Source: Variovorax sp. J22G73
Lineage (GTDB): Bacteria; Pseudomonadota; Gammaproteobacteria; Burkholderiales; Burkholderiaceae_C
NCBI RefSeq assembly: GCF_030317035.1
Contig: NZ_JASZYK010000002.1
Coordinates: 682,001 to 746,000 of the forward strand
Length of the DNA: 64,000 nt
Direction of reading: 5' to 3'
Shown: piece by piece, positions 31,117 to 39,797 of the stretch
Layout: each line of letters begins with the position of its first letter
Numbering within the stretch: position 1 is the first letter of the stretch
Position numbers and translations under genes: made by a program
Notes under the pieces: model-generated
What the model was told of the DNA's origin: nothing
The model's database searches: none
The model's input: the letters and a program-made list of their open reading frames with translations, nothing else

Positions 31117-32748
31117 ATGAACGCCCCGCTCCCCGGCCCTTCGCTGATGTCCGCGCTCGATTACCGCGAATCGCTGCGCCGCTACAAGCCCACCGTGTTC
31201 GTCGACGGCCGCCGTGTCGACAGCGTGGCCGACGAGCCGGCATTCCAGCCCGGCATCAACGCCATCGCGCTGACCTACGACTACGCGCGCAAGCAGGAAT
31301 ACGAGCCGCTCATGACCGCCGTGCAGCACACCAGCGGCAAGCGGGTGAACCGGCTCTCGCACATCAACACCAGCTCGGGCGACCTGCTCAACAAGCTCGA
31401 GGCCGTGCGGCTGGTGTGCCAGGAAACCGGTTGCGCGCAGCGCTACCTGACGCACGACGCGCTCAACGCCATCGCGCAGGTGTCCGCGCGCATCGACGAC
31501 GCGCGCGGCAGCACCGAGCACACCGCGCGCTTCCACGACTACCTGCACCGCGTGCAGGACCAGGACCTGACGCTGGGCGTGGCCATGACCGACGCCAAGG
31601 GCGACCGCAGCCGCCGCCCGCACGAGCAGGCCAACGTCGACAGCTACCTGCACGTGGTCGAGCGCAACGCGCGCGGCATCGTCATCTCGGGCACCAAGGC
31701 CATCGTGACGGGCGCGCCCTACGTGCACGAACTGCTGGTCATGCCCTGCCGCAACATGGGGCGCGAAGACGCCGACTTCGCCGTCTGCTGCGCCGTGCCG
31801 CTGGACGCGCCCGGCCTCACCATCGTCGCGCGCCCCGCGGGCCGGCCCGGCGAGAAGCTGGAGCACGGCGACGCCCTGTTCAGCCGCAAGTACGGCCAGA
31901 GCACCGGCGTGTGCATGTTCGACAAGGTGTTCGTGCCTTGGGAGCGCGTGTTCTACGCGGGCGACAACGGCACCTGGGAGCACTCGGGCCACCTCACCTA
32001 CAGCTACGCCACGCACCACCGCCACAGCTGCATCGGCGCGCGCGCCGGCTTCGGCGACCTGCTGATCGGCGCGGGCGCGCTCATGTGCGAGGCCAACGGC
32101 TTCGACCCCGGCAAGGAAAGCCACCTGCGCGAGCAGATGGTCGAGCTCATCACCATCACCGAGAGCTTCTTCGCCTGCGGCGTGGCGGCCAGCGTGTACG
32201 GCAAGGCCGACGCGCACTGCGAGGTGTTCATGCCCGACCCCGTGTTCAGCAACATCGGCAAGCTGCTGCTGGCCACGAAGATCTACGACATGCACCGCAT
32301 CGCGCACTACGTGAGCGGCGGCCTCATCGTCACCCTGCCCGGCCCCGACGAAGACCACAACCCCGAGACCGCCGCGCGCCTGTCGGAGGTGCTGCGCGCC
32401 AACCCGGCCATTCCGTACGAGCAGCGCATCGAGACGGCGCGCTTCATCGAAGACCTCACGGCCGGCTACCAGGGCGGCTGGTACAGCGTGATCAGCCTGC
32501 ACGGCGGCGGCTCGCCTGCGGCCATGAAACAGGAAATCTGGCGCAACTACCCGGTCGGCTCGAAGGTGGAGCTGGTCGAACGCATCCTCGAGCGCGGCAT
32601 TGCGGCCGATGGCTCGCCCGCCGCCGCGCCGCACGACCCGGCCCGCGCCATCACGAAGAACCGCCAGCCCGGCAAATGCTGCGACACCGGCTGCACCACG
32701 CCCGGCCAGCCGGTGATGGTCGACCTGCCTGCCTCCTTGCGCCCCTAG
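31117..32748 (+). CDS. HpaB/AbfD-superfamily protein (4-hydroxyphenylacetate 3-hydroxylase family)
   Basis: 543 residues from ATG 31117, preceded by GGAG with 9 bases of spacing. The sequence resembles both flavin-dependent aryl hydroxylases (HpaB) and the radical enzyme 4-hydroxybutyryl-CoA dehydratase (AbfD): DYRESLRRYKPTVFVDGRRV, DLTLGVAMTDAKGDRSRRP, GIVISGTKAIVTGAPYVHE and a C-terminal HGGGSPAA. From memory, AbfD binds a 4Fe-4S cluster with C99, C103, H292 and C299. Here the matching positions are C106, Y110, H301 and A308, and the catalytic Tyr and Lys positions are C305 and R309. A dehydratase cluster is therefore unlikely, and FADH2-dependent hydroxylation or a different reaction is more plausible. 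No flavin reductase (HpaC) is nearby. The C-terminus carries a Cys-rich KCCDTGC motif. Confidence 0.85.
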   Translation: MNAPLPGPSLMSALDYRESLRRYKPTVFVDGRRVDSVADEPAFQPGINAIALTYDYARKQEYEPLMTAVQHTSGKRVNRLSHINTSSGDLLNKLEAVRLVCQETGCAQRYLTHDALNAIAQVSARIDDARGSTEHTARFHDYLHRVQDQDLTLGVAMTDAKGDRSRRPHEQANVDSYLHVVERNARGIVISGTKAIVTGAPYVHELLVMPCRNMGREDADFAVCCAVPLDAPGLTIVARPAGRPGEKLEHGDALFSRKYGQSTGVCMFDKVFVPWERVFYAGDNGTWEHSGHLTYSYATHHRHSCIGARAGFGDLLIGAGALMCEANGFDPGKESHLREQMVELITITESFFACGVAASVYGKADAHCEVFMPDPVFSNIGKLLLATKIYDMHRIAHYVSGGLIVTLPGPDEDHNPETAARLSEVLRANPAIPYEQRIETARFIEDLTAGYQGGWYSVISLHGGGSPAAMKQEIWRNYPVGSKVELVERILERGIAADGSPAAAPHDPARAITKNRQPGKCCDTGCTTPGQPVMVDLPASLRP

Positions 32749-32758
32749 ACTGGCGCGC

Positions 32759-33553
32759 ATGAAGTTCTTCTCGAAGCGATGGGGCCTGGTGGCGCTGGGC
32801 CTGGGCGCCGCGCTGTTCTTCTCGGCGTGCGGCGGCATGCGCAAGACGACGGTGCCGCTGGCGACCTCGCTCGACAAGACCACCTGCGTGCGCAACGCCG
32901 ACACCCTGCTCGTGATGTTGCCGGGCCTGTACTCGACCCCGGACGAATTCGAGCGCGAAGGCTTCGTGCGCGCGGTGCGCGACAACCGGCTGGCCGCCGA
33001 CGTCATGTTGGTCGACGCGCACATCGGCTACTACAACGACAAGACGATCCTCGAGCGCCTAGCCGCGGATGTGATCGCGCCCGCGCGCCGCCAGGGCTAC
33101 GCGCACATCTGGCTGGTCGGCATTTCGCTCGGCGGCTTCGGCAGCCTGCTCTATGCGCAGACGCATCCCGGCGAGCTGGCCGGGCTCGTGACGATCGCGC
33201 CGTACCTGGGCGAGCGCACGCTGGGCACCGACATCGCCAACGCGGGCGGGCTGGCGAAGTGGAACGGGCCGCTGGGCGATGCGTCCGCCGGCACGCCGCG
33301 CACGCCGAACGAAACGCAGCTGTGGCAATGGCTGCGCGGCTACGTGGGCTTCACGCAGACCGGCGGCGCGCGGCCGCCGCTCTACCTGGGCTACGGCCTG
33401 GACGACCGCTTCGTCTTCAGCCACCGGCTGCTGGCCGGGGCCCTGCCGCCGGCGCGCGTCTTCACGACCGAAGGCGGGCATGACTGGCCCGAATGGCGGC
33501 GCCTGTGGCAGCGCATGCTGCCCACGCTGCCGTTGCCGGGCTGCCCCGGCTAG
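32759..33553 (+). CDS. alpha/beta-hydrolase lipoprotein
   Basis: 264 residues. A lipoprotein signal ends in the lipobox FSAC with acylated C24 followed by GG, so the protein is probably membrane-anchored in the envelope. The alpha/beta-hydrolase fold is shown by VMLPGLYSTPDEFE (oxyanion region), the nucleophile elbow GISLGG with S123, the acid near LDDRFVFS and the His in GGHDWPEW. It begins 10 bases after the HpaB-like gene and is probably cotranscribed. The substrate is unknown. The same-strand neighbour relation does not by itself show a common pathway. Confidence 0.85.
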   Translation: MKFFSKRWGLVALGLGAALFFSACGGMRKTTVPLATSLDKTTCVRNADTLLVMLPGLYSTPDEFEREGFVRAVRDNRLAADVMLVDAHIGYYNDKTILERLAADVIAPARRQGYAHIWLVGISLGGFGSLLYAQTHPGELAGLVTIAPYLGERTLGTDIANAGGLAKWNGPLGDASAGTPRTPNETQLWQWLRGYVGFTQTGGARPPLYLGYGLDDRFVFSHRLLAGALPPARVFTTEGGHDWPEWRRLWQRMLPTLPLPGCPG

Positions 33554-33567
33554 CGTCGCGGGCCGGC

Positions 33568-34698
33568 TCAGTTCGGCTTCAGGCGCAACAGCTTGCCGTC
33601 GCCTTCGTCGGTCAACACATACAGCAGCCCGTCCGGCCCCTGCTTCACATCGCGGATGCGCGCGCGCCCTTCTTCCAGCAGCTTGTGCTCGGCCGCCACC
33701 TTGCCGTTGTTCAGTTCAATGCGGTCGAGGTAGCCGAACTTGAGCGAGCCCACGAACAGGTTCCCCTTCCAGCCCGCGCCGTAGCGGTCGCTGGTCAGGA
33801 ACGCCATGCCCGACGGCGCGATCGACGGCACCCAGTAGTGCAGCGGCTGCTCCATGCCGTCCTTGGCGGTGATGCCGTCGCCGATCTTGCCGCCGCCGTA
33901 GTTCTCGCCGTAGGTGATCACGGGCCAGCCGTAATTGCGGCCGGCCTGCGGAATGTTGATTTCGTCGCCGCCCTGCGGACCGTGCTCGGTCATCCAGAAG
34001 CGGCCGTCGGGCGCGAGCGTGGCGCCCTGCCCGTTGCGGTGGCCGTAGCTCCAGATTTCGGGCAGCGCGCCCGCCTTGCCGACGAAGGGGTTGTCCTTGG
34101 GCACCGAGCCGTCCTTGGCGATGCGCACGACCTTGCCCAGGTGGTTGTCGAGCTTCTGCGCGTCTTCCTTGCGGCTGAAGCGATCGCCCAGCGTGAGAAA
34201 CAGCGTGCCGTCACGCGCCTCGACGATGCGGCAACCGAAGTGCGCGCTGCTCGCGACCTTCGGCTGCTGGCTGAAGATGACTTTCAGCGCCTCGAGCCTG
34301 GTGCCGTCGGCCGACAGGTTGGCGCGCGCCAGCGCGGTGCTGTTGGCCCCGCCGCTGGTGGCCGGCTCCGAGAAGCAGAAATACAGCGTGCGGTTCTTAT
34401 CGAAGCCCGAGTCGGCCAGCACGTCGAGCAAGCCGCCCTGGCCGCTGGCCGCGATGCGCGGCAACCCGGTGATCGGCGCTCCGACCTTGCCATTCGCCTC
34501 GACGAGCCTAAGGCGCCCCGGCTTCTCCGTGACCACGAAGCGGCCGCCCGGCAAGAAGGTGACGCCCCAGGGGTTTTCCAGGCCCGACGCGACGACTTCC
34601 GGCGTTGCTTGCGCCATGGCGAAGTCCGCGAAACCGGTTCCCGCGAGCGCCATAACTGCGCCCAAAACGCTGAAAAACGGCTTGTGTTGAAAGTTCAT
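33568..34698 (-). CDS. PQQ-dependent glucose/sorbosone dehydrogenase family protein
   Basis: 376 residues from ATG 34698. A signal peptide (SVLGAVMALAGTGFADFAMAQ) predicts periplasmic location. The six-bladed propeller of the soluble aldose sugar dehydrogenase family (YliI type) is indicated by ENPWGVTFLPGGRFVVTEK, ASGQGGLLDVLAD, SYGHRNGQGATLAPDGR and WMTEHGPQGGDEIN. It would oxidise sugars with PQQ as cofactor if PQQ is available. No pqq genes are in the window. It is convergent with the hydrolase lipoprotein gene, 14 bases away, and divergent from the NlpC/P60 gene across an AT-rich 241-base region. Confidence 0.9.
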   Translation of the reverse strand: MNFQHKPFFSVLGAVMALAGTGFADFAMAQATPEVVASGLENPWGVTFLPGGRFVVTEKPGRLRLVEANGKVGAPITGLPRIAASGQGGLLDVLADSGFDKNRTLYFCFSEPATSGGANSTALARANLSADGTRLEALKVIFSQQPKVASSAHFGCRIVEARDGTLFLTLGDRFSRKEDAQKLDNHLGKVVRIAKDGSVPKDNPFVGKAGALPEIWSYGHRNGQGATLAPDGRFWMTEHGPQGGDEINIPQAGRNYGWPVITYGENYGGGKIGDGITAKDGMEQPLHYWVPSIAPSGMAFLTSDRYGAGWKGNLFVGSLKFGYLDRIELNNGKVAAEHKLLEEGRARIRDVKQGPDGLLYVLTDEGDGKLLRLKPN

Positions 34699-34824
34699 GG
34701 CTTTTGCTGAGAGTTGAGGCGATCTTGGCGAAAGATAGCCGCCAGATCTATCCAGGCCATCAATCCACCTGCGCTCCGAAGGCCCACTGCAGGTCAACCA
34801 CTTATGGTCAATAAACGTTCGCCG

Positions 34825-34880
34825 TTACATTTTTTCTTCGGCCGATTCGAAAAACTCAATGTAAATCAATGACTTACATT
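34825..34880. promoter_or_regulatory. three TTACATT/AATGTAA half-sites in an AT-rich regulatory region
   Basis: TTACATT at 34825-34831, its complement AATGTAA at 34858-34864, and TTACATT again at 34874-34880. The last two form a perfect 7-bp inverted repeat with a 9-base spacer. They lie 24 bases before the -35 element of the NlpC/P60 gene, in the most AT-rich stretch of the window, and could bind a dimeric regulator. No regulator is identified. Confidence 0.45.
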
Positions 34881-34903
34881 AGTTTTCGCTAATTCTTTTT
34901 AAA

Positions 34904-34932
34904 TTGACATAACCGCGCGTCATCAATATCCT
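34904..34932 (+). promoter_or_regulatory. sigma-70 promoter of the NlpC/P60 gene
   Basis: A perfect -35 TTGACA (34904-34909) is followed, with an optimal 17-base spacer, by TATCCT (34927-34932). Transcription would begin about 34939, at or one base before the ATG at 34940, giving a leaderless or nearly leaderless message. There is no Shine-Dalgarno sequence before the ATG. Confidence 0.7.
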
Positions 34933-34939
34933 ACGCGCC

Positions 34940-35518
34940 ATGCGTTTTTTCGTCCTACCCGCGTCCCTCCTATTTGCCGTCGCTGTCCATGCAGCCCCTC
35001 AACAGGATAAAACCGATGACGAGTTGGCACGAATGCTGGCCGACAAGGGCCTGATCGGGCAGCTCAAGCAGGTCCGCCAGACCGTCACCGAGCGCACGTC
35101 CGACCTGGTCGTGACCGCCATCGGTTTCCTCGGCGTCCCGTACCGCCGCGGCGGCAACACCGCCGAATCGGGCTTCGACTGCAGCGGCTTCGTCCGCGCC
35201 ATGTACAACCAGACGGTCGGCCACATGCTCCCCCGCCGCGCCGAAGAGCAGGCAGCCGCCACCGAGAAGATCGACGCCAGCCAGCTCAAGCCCGGCGACC
35301 TCGTGTTCTTCAACACCATGCGCCGCGCCTTCAGCCATGTCGGCATCTACGTTGGCGAAGGCAAGTTCATCCATTCCCCCCGCTCCGGCGCACAGGTTCG
35401 TGTGGAAGACATGAACGGCAGCTACTGGCAGCGCCGCTTCGACGGCGCCCGCCGCGTGCTCGGCGGCCCGACCGACGAAGTGAAGGCCGCGGCGGCCATG
35501 GCCCGCACCGGCGACTGA
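34940..35518 (+). CDS. NlpC/P60 family cell-wall endopeptidase
   Basis: 192 residues. A signal peptide (FFVLPASLLFAVAVHA) targets it to the periplasm. The NlpC/P60 catalytic Cys is C81 in FDCSGFVRAMY, and the histidines are H133 (FSHVGIYVG) and H145 (FIHSPRSG), in the order Cys-His-His expected for peptidoglycan D,L-endopeptidases. A short helical segment (residues 24-55) precedes the domain. The promoter places the transcription start at the ATG (see above), and the gene ends before a strong bidirectional terminator. It is about the size of E. coli Spr/MepS and NlpC, but without a lipobox. Confidence 0.93.
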   Translation: MRFFVLPASLLFAVAVHAAPQQDKTDDELARMLADKGLIGQLKQVRQTVTERTSDLVVTAIGFLGVPYRRGGNTAESGFDCSGFVRAMYNQTVGHMLPRRAEEQAAATEKIDASQLKPGDLVFFNTMRRAFSHVGIYVGEGKFIHSPRSGAQVRVEDMNGSYWQRRFDGARRVLGGPTDEVKAAAAMARTGD

Positions 35519-35536
35519 GCTTTCAGCGCTCCAGAC

Positions 35537-35567
35537 GAAAAAAATCCCGCCGCGGCGGGATTTTTTT
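35537..35567. terminator. bidirectional intrinsic terminator
   Basis: A-run, TCCCGCC/GGCGGGA stem around a CGC centre, then a seven-T run. With A- and T-tracts on both sides it can end transcription of the NlpC/P60 gene on the plus strand and the pyruvate dehydrogenase operon on the minus strand. Confidence 0.85.
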
Positions 35568-35625
35568 ATGGGCGCCCGGTGGGCTTGGTGGGCGCCTTGT
35601 TCTTTCGAGCAGGCACCCAGGCCGT

Positions 35626-37488
35626 TCAGCCCTTCTTCTGCGGCGGCAGGTCCGTGCAGGTGCCGTGCGCCACTTCCGCCGCCATGCCGATGCTCTCGCC
35701 GAGCGTCGGGTGCGGGTGGATGGTCTTGCCGATGTCGATCTCGTCCGCACCCATCTCAATAGCCAGGGCAATCTCGCCGATCATGTCGCCCGCGTGCGTG
35801 CCCACGATGCCGCCGCCCAGGATGCGGTGCGTTTCCGCGTCGAACAGCAGCTTGGTGAAGCCTTCGTCCCGGCCGTTGGCAATGGCGCGGCCCGAGGCCG
35901 TCCAGGGGAAGTGCCCCTTCTTGACCTTGATGCCTTCGGCCTTCGCCTGGTCTTCCGTCAGGCCGACCCATGCCACCTCGGGGTCGGTGTAGGCCACGCT
36001 GGGGATCACGCGGGCGTTGAAGGCGGCGCTGGAAAGCTCCTTGTCGCCCTTCTGCTCGCCGGCGATCACTTCGGCGGCCACGTGCGCCTCGTGCACCGCC
36101 TTGTGCGCCAGCATGGGCTGGCCCACGATGTCGCCGATGGCGAAGATGTGCGACACGTTGGTGCGCATCTGGATGTCCACCGGAATGAAGCCGCGGTCGC
36201 TCACGGCAACGCCGGCCTTCTCGGCGCCGATCTTCTTGCCGTTGGGGCTGCGGCCCACGGCCTGCAGCACCAGGTCGTACACCTGCGGCTCCTTGGGCGC
36301 GTTCTCGCCCTCGAAGGTCACCTTGATGCCTTCCTTCGTGGCTTCGGCGCCCACCGTCTTGGTCTTCAACATGATGTTGTCGAAGCGCGGCGCGTTCATC
36401 TTCTGCCAGACCTTCACCAGGTCGCGGTCGGCGCCCTGCATCAGGCCGTCGAGCATCTCGACCACATCGAGGCGCGCGCCCAGCGTGGAATACACGGTGC
36501 CCATTTCCAGCCCGATGATGCCGCCGCCCAGGACCAGCATGCGCTTCGGGTCGGTGCCCATCTCGAGCGCGCCGGTGGAATCGACCACGCGCGGGTCCTT
36601 CGGCATGAACGGCAGGCTCACCGACTGGGACCCCGCCGCGATGATCGCGTTGCGGAACTTCACGGTCTGCTTGCTGCCGGTGGTGTCCCAGCTGGTGCCG
36701 GAGGTTTCTTCCACTTCGAGGTGGTACGGGTCGATGAAGTTGCCCACGCCGCGCAGCACCGTCACCTTGCGCATCTTGGCCATGGCGGTGAGGCCGCCGG
36801 TGAGCTTGCCCACCACCTTGTTCTTGTGGCCGAGCAGCTTGGCGCGGTCGACCGTGGGAGCGGCAAAGCTCACGCCCAGGTCGGCGAAGTGCTTCACCTC
36901 GTCCATGACGGACGCCACGTGCAGCAGCGCCTTCGAGGGGATGCAGCCGACGTTCAGGCACACGCCGCCCAGGGTGGCGTAGCGCTCGATCAGCACGACC
37001 TTCAGGCCCAGGTCGGCCGCGCGGAAGGCGGCCGAGTAGCCGCCGGGGCCCGCGCCGAGCACGACCACGTCGCATTCGACGTCGACCTTGCCGCCGTAGC
37101 TGGAGACCGCGGGTGCGGCGACCGGTGCGGGCACAGGAGCGGCGGCCTTCGGTGCGGGCGAGGTTGCGGCAGGGGCAGGCGAGGTTGCGGCAGGGGCAGG
37201 CGCCGATGCGGCGGGCGCAGGCGCAGGCGCAGGTGCGGCCGCGGCGGCGCCGTCGGCGTCCAGCGTCAGCACGACCGAGCCTTGCTTGACCTTGTCGCCC
37301 ACCTTCACGGCAATGGCTTTCACCACGCCGGCGGCGGACGACGGGATTTCCATCGAGGCCTTGTCCGATTCGACCGTGATCAGCGACTGCTCGGCCTTGA
37401 CCGTGTCTCCGACATTGACCAGCACCTCGATCACCGCGACTTCGTCGAAGTCGCCGATGTCGGGCACCTTGATTTGTTGTTCGCTCAT
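35626..37488 (-). CDS. lpdA: dihydrolipoyl dehydrogenase (E3) with N-terminal lipoyl domain, pyruvate dehydrogenase complex
   Basis: 620 residues, longer than a standard E3 (about 475) because of a fused lipoyl domain (residues 2-77, with the lipoylated Lys in [13 protein letters not shown]) and an Ala/Pro linker. The E3 part shows [20 protein letters not shown], the redox pair in [26 protein letters not shown] and the C-terminal [15 protein letters not shown]. Betaproteobacterial pyruvate dehydrogenase E3 proteins often carry such a lipoyl domain. The ATG overlaps the preceding HslV-like gene by ATGA. The linker holds a perfect 21-bp tandem repeat. Confidence 0.96.
   Translation of the reverse strand: MSEQQIKVPDIGDFDEVAVIEVLVNVGDTVKAEQSLITVESDKASMEIPSSAAGVVKAIAVKVGDKVKQGSVVLTLDADGAAAAAPAPAPAPAASAPAPAATSPAPAATSPAPKAAAPVPAPVAAPAVSSYGGKVDVECDVVVLGAGPGGYSAAFRAADLGLKVVLIERYATLGGVCLNVGCIPSKALLHVASVMDEVKHFADLGVSFAAPTVDRAKLLGHKNKVVGKLTGGLTAMAKMRKVTVLRGVGNFIDPYHLEVEETSGTSWDTTGSKQTVKFRNAIIAAGSQSVSLPFMPKDPRVVDSTGALEMGTDPKRMLVLGGGIIGLEMGTVYSTLGARLDVVEMLDGLMQGADRDLVKVWQKMNAPRFDNIMLKTKTVGAEATKEGIKVTFEGENAPKEPQVYDLVLQAVGRSPNGKKIGAEKAGVAVSDRGFIPVDIQMRTNVSHIFAIGDIVGQPMLAHKAVHEAHVAAEVIAGEQKGDKELSSAAFNARVIPSVAYTDPEVAWVGLTEDQAKAEGIKVKKGHFPWTASGRAIANGRDEGFTKLLFDAETHRILGGGIVGTHAGDMIGEIALAIEMGADEIDIGKTIHPHPTLGESIGMAAEVAHGTCTDLPPQKKG
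37158..37199. repeat. 21-bp tandem repeat (two copies) in the lpdA linker
   Basis: Two identical 21-base units (37158-37178 and 37179-37199) encode a repeated Thr-Ser-Pro-Ala-Pro-Ala-Ala unit in the flexible Ala/Pro linker between the lipoyl and FAD domains. Length changes by slippage would keep the frame. Confidence 0.8.
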
Positions 37489-38078
37489 TTGGACACTTTC
37501 AGTTTGAGTGTGAGAACGTCGACCGGTGGGGCCGAATTGCGATCGAATTCGCAGGCGGCGGCAATGCCGGCTTCCGCCACGTCGCGCGCGGTGCGCGACT
37601 TGATGTCATAGGCCGCGTGCATGGCGCCGAGCGCAAAGCTGCGTCCCGAGCCGATGGCCCAGAACTCCTTGAACTCGAACACCTCGCGGTAGCTGTAGAT
37701 GCCGTAGATGCCGCTGCGGTTGGCCATCAGCATCGTGAACTGGCTGGACTCGTAGGGCTCGTGCTCGTCTTCCTTGGTCTGCATGAAGAACGACTCTTTC
37801 AGCACCGGGTGCAGCAGCGTGAAGGTGCGAAAGATCTCGTGCTTGCTGCCGAACAGCAGCTGCTCGCGCGGTTGCGCGGCCAGCGCATGCTGCAGCACCA
37901 GGAAGTGCGCGGCGGCGCCGGCCACGGCGAACAGGCTCTGGCCCGCCGCGTCCTCGACGCTGAAGATCTTCTGGTTCGCCTCGGCGCGGTGCGAAAGCCG
38001 CGTGTCGCCGAAGGTCACCAGAGAATCCGCCGCCATCGTGACCTGGCCGCCCTTGCGGACGGCCACTACCGTGGTCAT
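37485..38078 (-). CDS. HslV-like Ntn-hydrolase (proteasome-fold peptidase) within the pyruvate dehydrogenase operon
   Basis: 197 residues. The opening [18 protein letters not shown] closely matches HslV, the threonine peptidase of the HslUV protease. Met removal would expose Thr2 as nucleophile. Asp18 fits the HslV Asp17 position and Lys37, in NQKIF, is the best match to the catalytic Lys after a 3-residue longer loop. [16 protein letters not shown] corresponds to the conserved GSGxxxAxGA region. There is no hslU or other ATPase beside it. The gene overlaps both aceF and lpdA by ATGA, so it is translated within the complex operon. It is not a canonical HslV in the central and C-terminal parts. 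The function is unknown. Confidence 0.85.
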   Translation of the reverse strand: MTTVVAVRKGGQVTMAADSLVTFGDTRLSHRAEANQKIFSVEDAAGQSLFAVAGAAAHFLVLQHALAAQPREQLLFGSKHEIFRTFTLLHPVLKESFFMQTKEDEHEPYESSQFTMLMANRSGIYGIYSYREVFEFKEFWAIGSGRSFALGAMHAAYDIKSRTARDVAEAGIAAACEFDRNSAPPVDVLTLKLKVSK

Positions 38079-39748
38079 AGCAGGATTCGACGGTAGTCCG
38101 CGAGCACCTGGCCCAGGTAGGCGTTGAAGCGCGCAGCCAGGGCGCCGTCGATCACGCGGTGGTCGTACGACAGCGACATCGGCAGCGTCAGGCGCGGCAC
38201 GAATTGCTTGCCGTCCCACACCGGCTTCATCTGGCCCTTGGAGAGGCCGAGGATGGCCACTTCGGGGGCGTTGATGATGGGCGTGAAGTGCGTGCCGCCG
38301 ATGCCGCCGAGCGAGCTTATCGAGAAGCAGCCGCCCTGCATGTCGCCCGAGCCGAGCTTGCCGTCGCGCGCCTTCTTGGCGAGCTCGCCCATCTCCTGGC
38401 TGATCTGCAGGATGCCCTTCTTGTCGGCATCCTTCAGCACCGGCACCACCAGGCCATTGGGCGTGTCCGCCGCGAAGCCGATGTTGTAGTACTGCTTGTA
38501 GACGAGCTGGTCGCCGTCCAGGCTGGTGTTGAACTCGGGGAATTTCTTCAGCGCCGAGACCACCGCCTTGATCACGAAGGCCAGCATGGTGACCTTCACG
38601 CCCGACTTCTCGTTCTCCTTGTTGGTGGAGACGCGGAAGGCCTCGAGCTCGGTGATGTCGGCTTCGTCGTTGTTGGTGACGTGCGGAATCATCACCCAGT
38701 TGCGGTGCAGGTTGGCACCACTGAGCTTCTTGATGCGCGACAGGTCCTTGCGCTCGACCGTGCCGAACTTGGCGAAGTCGACCTTGGGCCATGGAATGAG
38801 GCCCAGCGCCGCGCCGTCGCCGCCACCGGCCGGCGCCTTGGCCGCGGAGGCCTTGGTGCTCGCCTGGCCGCTCATCACGGCCTTGGTGAAGTTCTGGATG
38901 TCGTCCTGCGTGATGCGGCCCTTGGGGCCCGAGCCCTTGACCTCGTCGAGCGGCACGCCGAGTTCGCGGGCGAACTTGCGCACCGAGGGCGAGGCGTGCG
39001 GCAGGCTGCCGCTGGGGGCGCTCGTGGGGTTGTGCGGCGCGGCCGGTGTTGATGCCGGTGCCGGCGACGCGGCAGCAGGTGCCGGAGCGCTGGCGGTTGC
39101 CGTGGCCGGTGCAGCAGCGGCCTGCGCCGCCGGAGCAGGCGCAGGTGCCGCGCTGGCGGCCGAGCCTTCGAGCACCGCGATCAGGTCGCCGATGTTGACC
39201 GTATCGCCGACCTTGACCTTGAGCTCCTTGAGCACGCCGGCGGCCGACGACGGGATTTCCATCGACGCCTTGTCCGACTCCACCGTGATGAGCGACTGCT
39301 CGGCCTTGACCGTGTCGCCCACCTTCACCAGCAGCTCGACGACCGCGACGTCCTTGAAGTCGCCGATGTCGGGCACCTTGACCTCGACCGGGCCCGACGC
39401 CGCGGGTGCTGCAGCCGCAGGGGCAGGCGCCGCCGCGGGCGCACTTGGCGCCGGGGCGGGTGCCGCGGCTGCGGGAGCTGCAGCTGCCGGCGCGGCAGCC
39501 GCGCCGGCCTCCTCGGCCTCGAGCAGGAGGACCACCGAGCCCTCCTTCACCTTGCCGCCGACCTCGACCTTGATTTCCTTCACGACACCGGCGGTCGACG
39601 ACGGGATCTCCATCGACGCCTTGTCCGATTCGACCGTGATGAGCGACTGTTCGGCCTTGACCGTGTCGCCCACCTTCACGAGCACCTCGATCACCGCGAC
39701 TTCATCGAAATCGCCGATGTCCGGCACCTTTACTTCCACTGCTGCCAT
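38075..39748 (-). CDS. aceF: pyruvate dehydrogenase E2, dihydrolipoyl acetyltransferase
   Basis: 557 residues from ATG 39748, preceded by GGGAG with 8 bases of spacing. There are two tandem lipoyl domains (about 2-76 and 118-192), each with [13 protein letters not shown], joined by Ala/Pro linkers. The E3-binding domain is [21 protein letters not shown], in two helices, and the catalytic domain ends with the active His in [16 protein letters not shown]2 transfers acetyl groups from lipoate to CoA. E. coli has three lipoyl domains. Here two are on E2 and one on E3. The DNA of the three lipoyl segments is very similar. Confidence 0.97.
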   Translation of the reverse strand: MAAVEVKVPDIGDFDEVAVIEVLVKVGDTVKAEQSLITVESDKASMEIPSSTAGVVKEIKVEVGGKVKEGSVVLLLEAEEAGAAAAPAAAAPAAAAPAPAPSAPAAAPAPAAAAPAASGPVEVKVPDIGDFKDVAVVELLVKVGDTVKAEQSLITVESDKASMEIPSSAAGVLKELKVKVGDTVNIGDLIAVLEGSAASAAPAPAPAAQAAAAPATATASAPAPAAASPAPASTPAAPHNPTSAPSGSLPHASPSVRKFARELGVPLDEVKGSGPKGRITQDDIQNFTKAVMSGQASTKASAAKAPAGGGDGAALGLIPWPKVDFAKFGTVERKDLSRIKKLSGANLHRNWVMIPHVTNNDEADITELEAFRVSTNKENEKSGVKVTMLAFVIKAVVSALKKFPEFNTSLDGDQLVYKQYYNIGFAADTPNGLVVPVLKDADKKGILQISQEMGELAKKARDGKLGSGDMQGGCFSISSLGGIGGTHFTPIINAPEVAILGLSKGQMKPVWDGKQFVPRLTLPMSLSYDHRVIDGALAARFNAYLGQVLADYRRILL

Positions 39749-39797
39749 ATCGTTGTCTCCCGCCGTAAGGCGCCGTTCGTTCGTTGGTTGTTGATGT

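Noticed and set aside
31117..32748. Calling this gene 4-hydroxybutyryl-CoA dehydratase
   Set aside because: Two of the four cluster ligands and the catalytic Tyr and Lys are replaced, so the dehydratase function is not supported; kept as a superfamily member of unknown reaction.
34780..34930. AT-rich island as a foreign insertion or attachment site
   Set aside because: No integrase, terminal repeat or tRNA fragment is near it; a normal promoter and inverted repeats explain the base composition.
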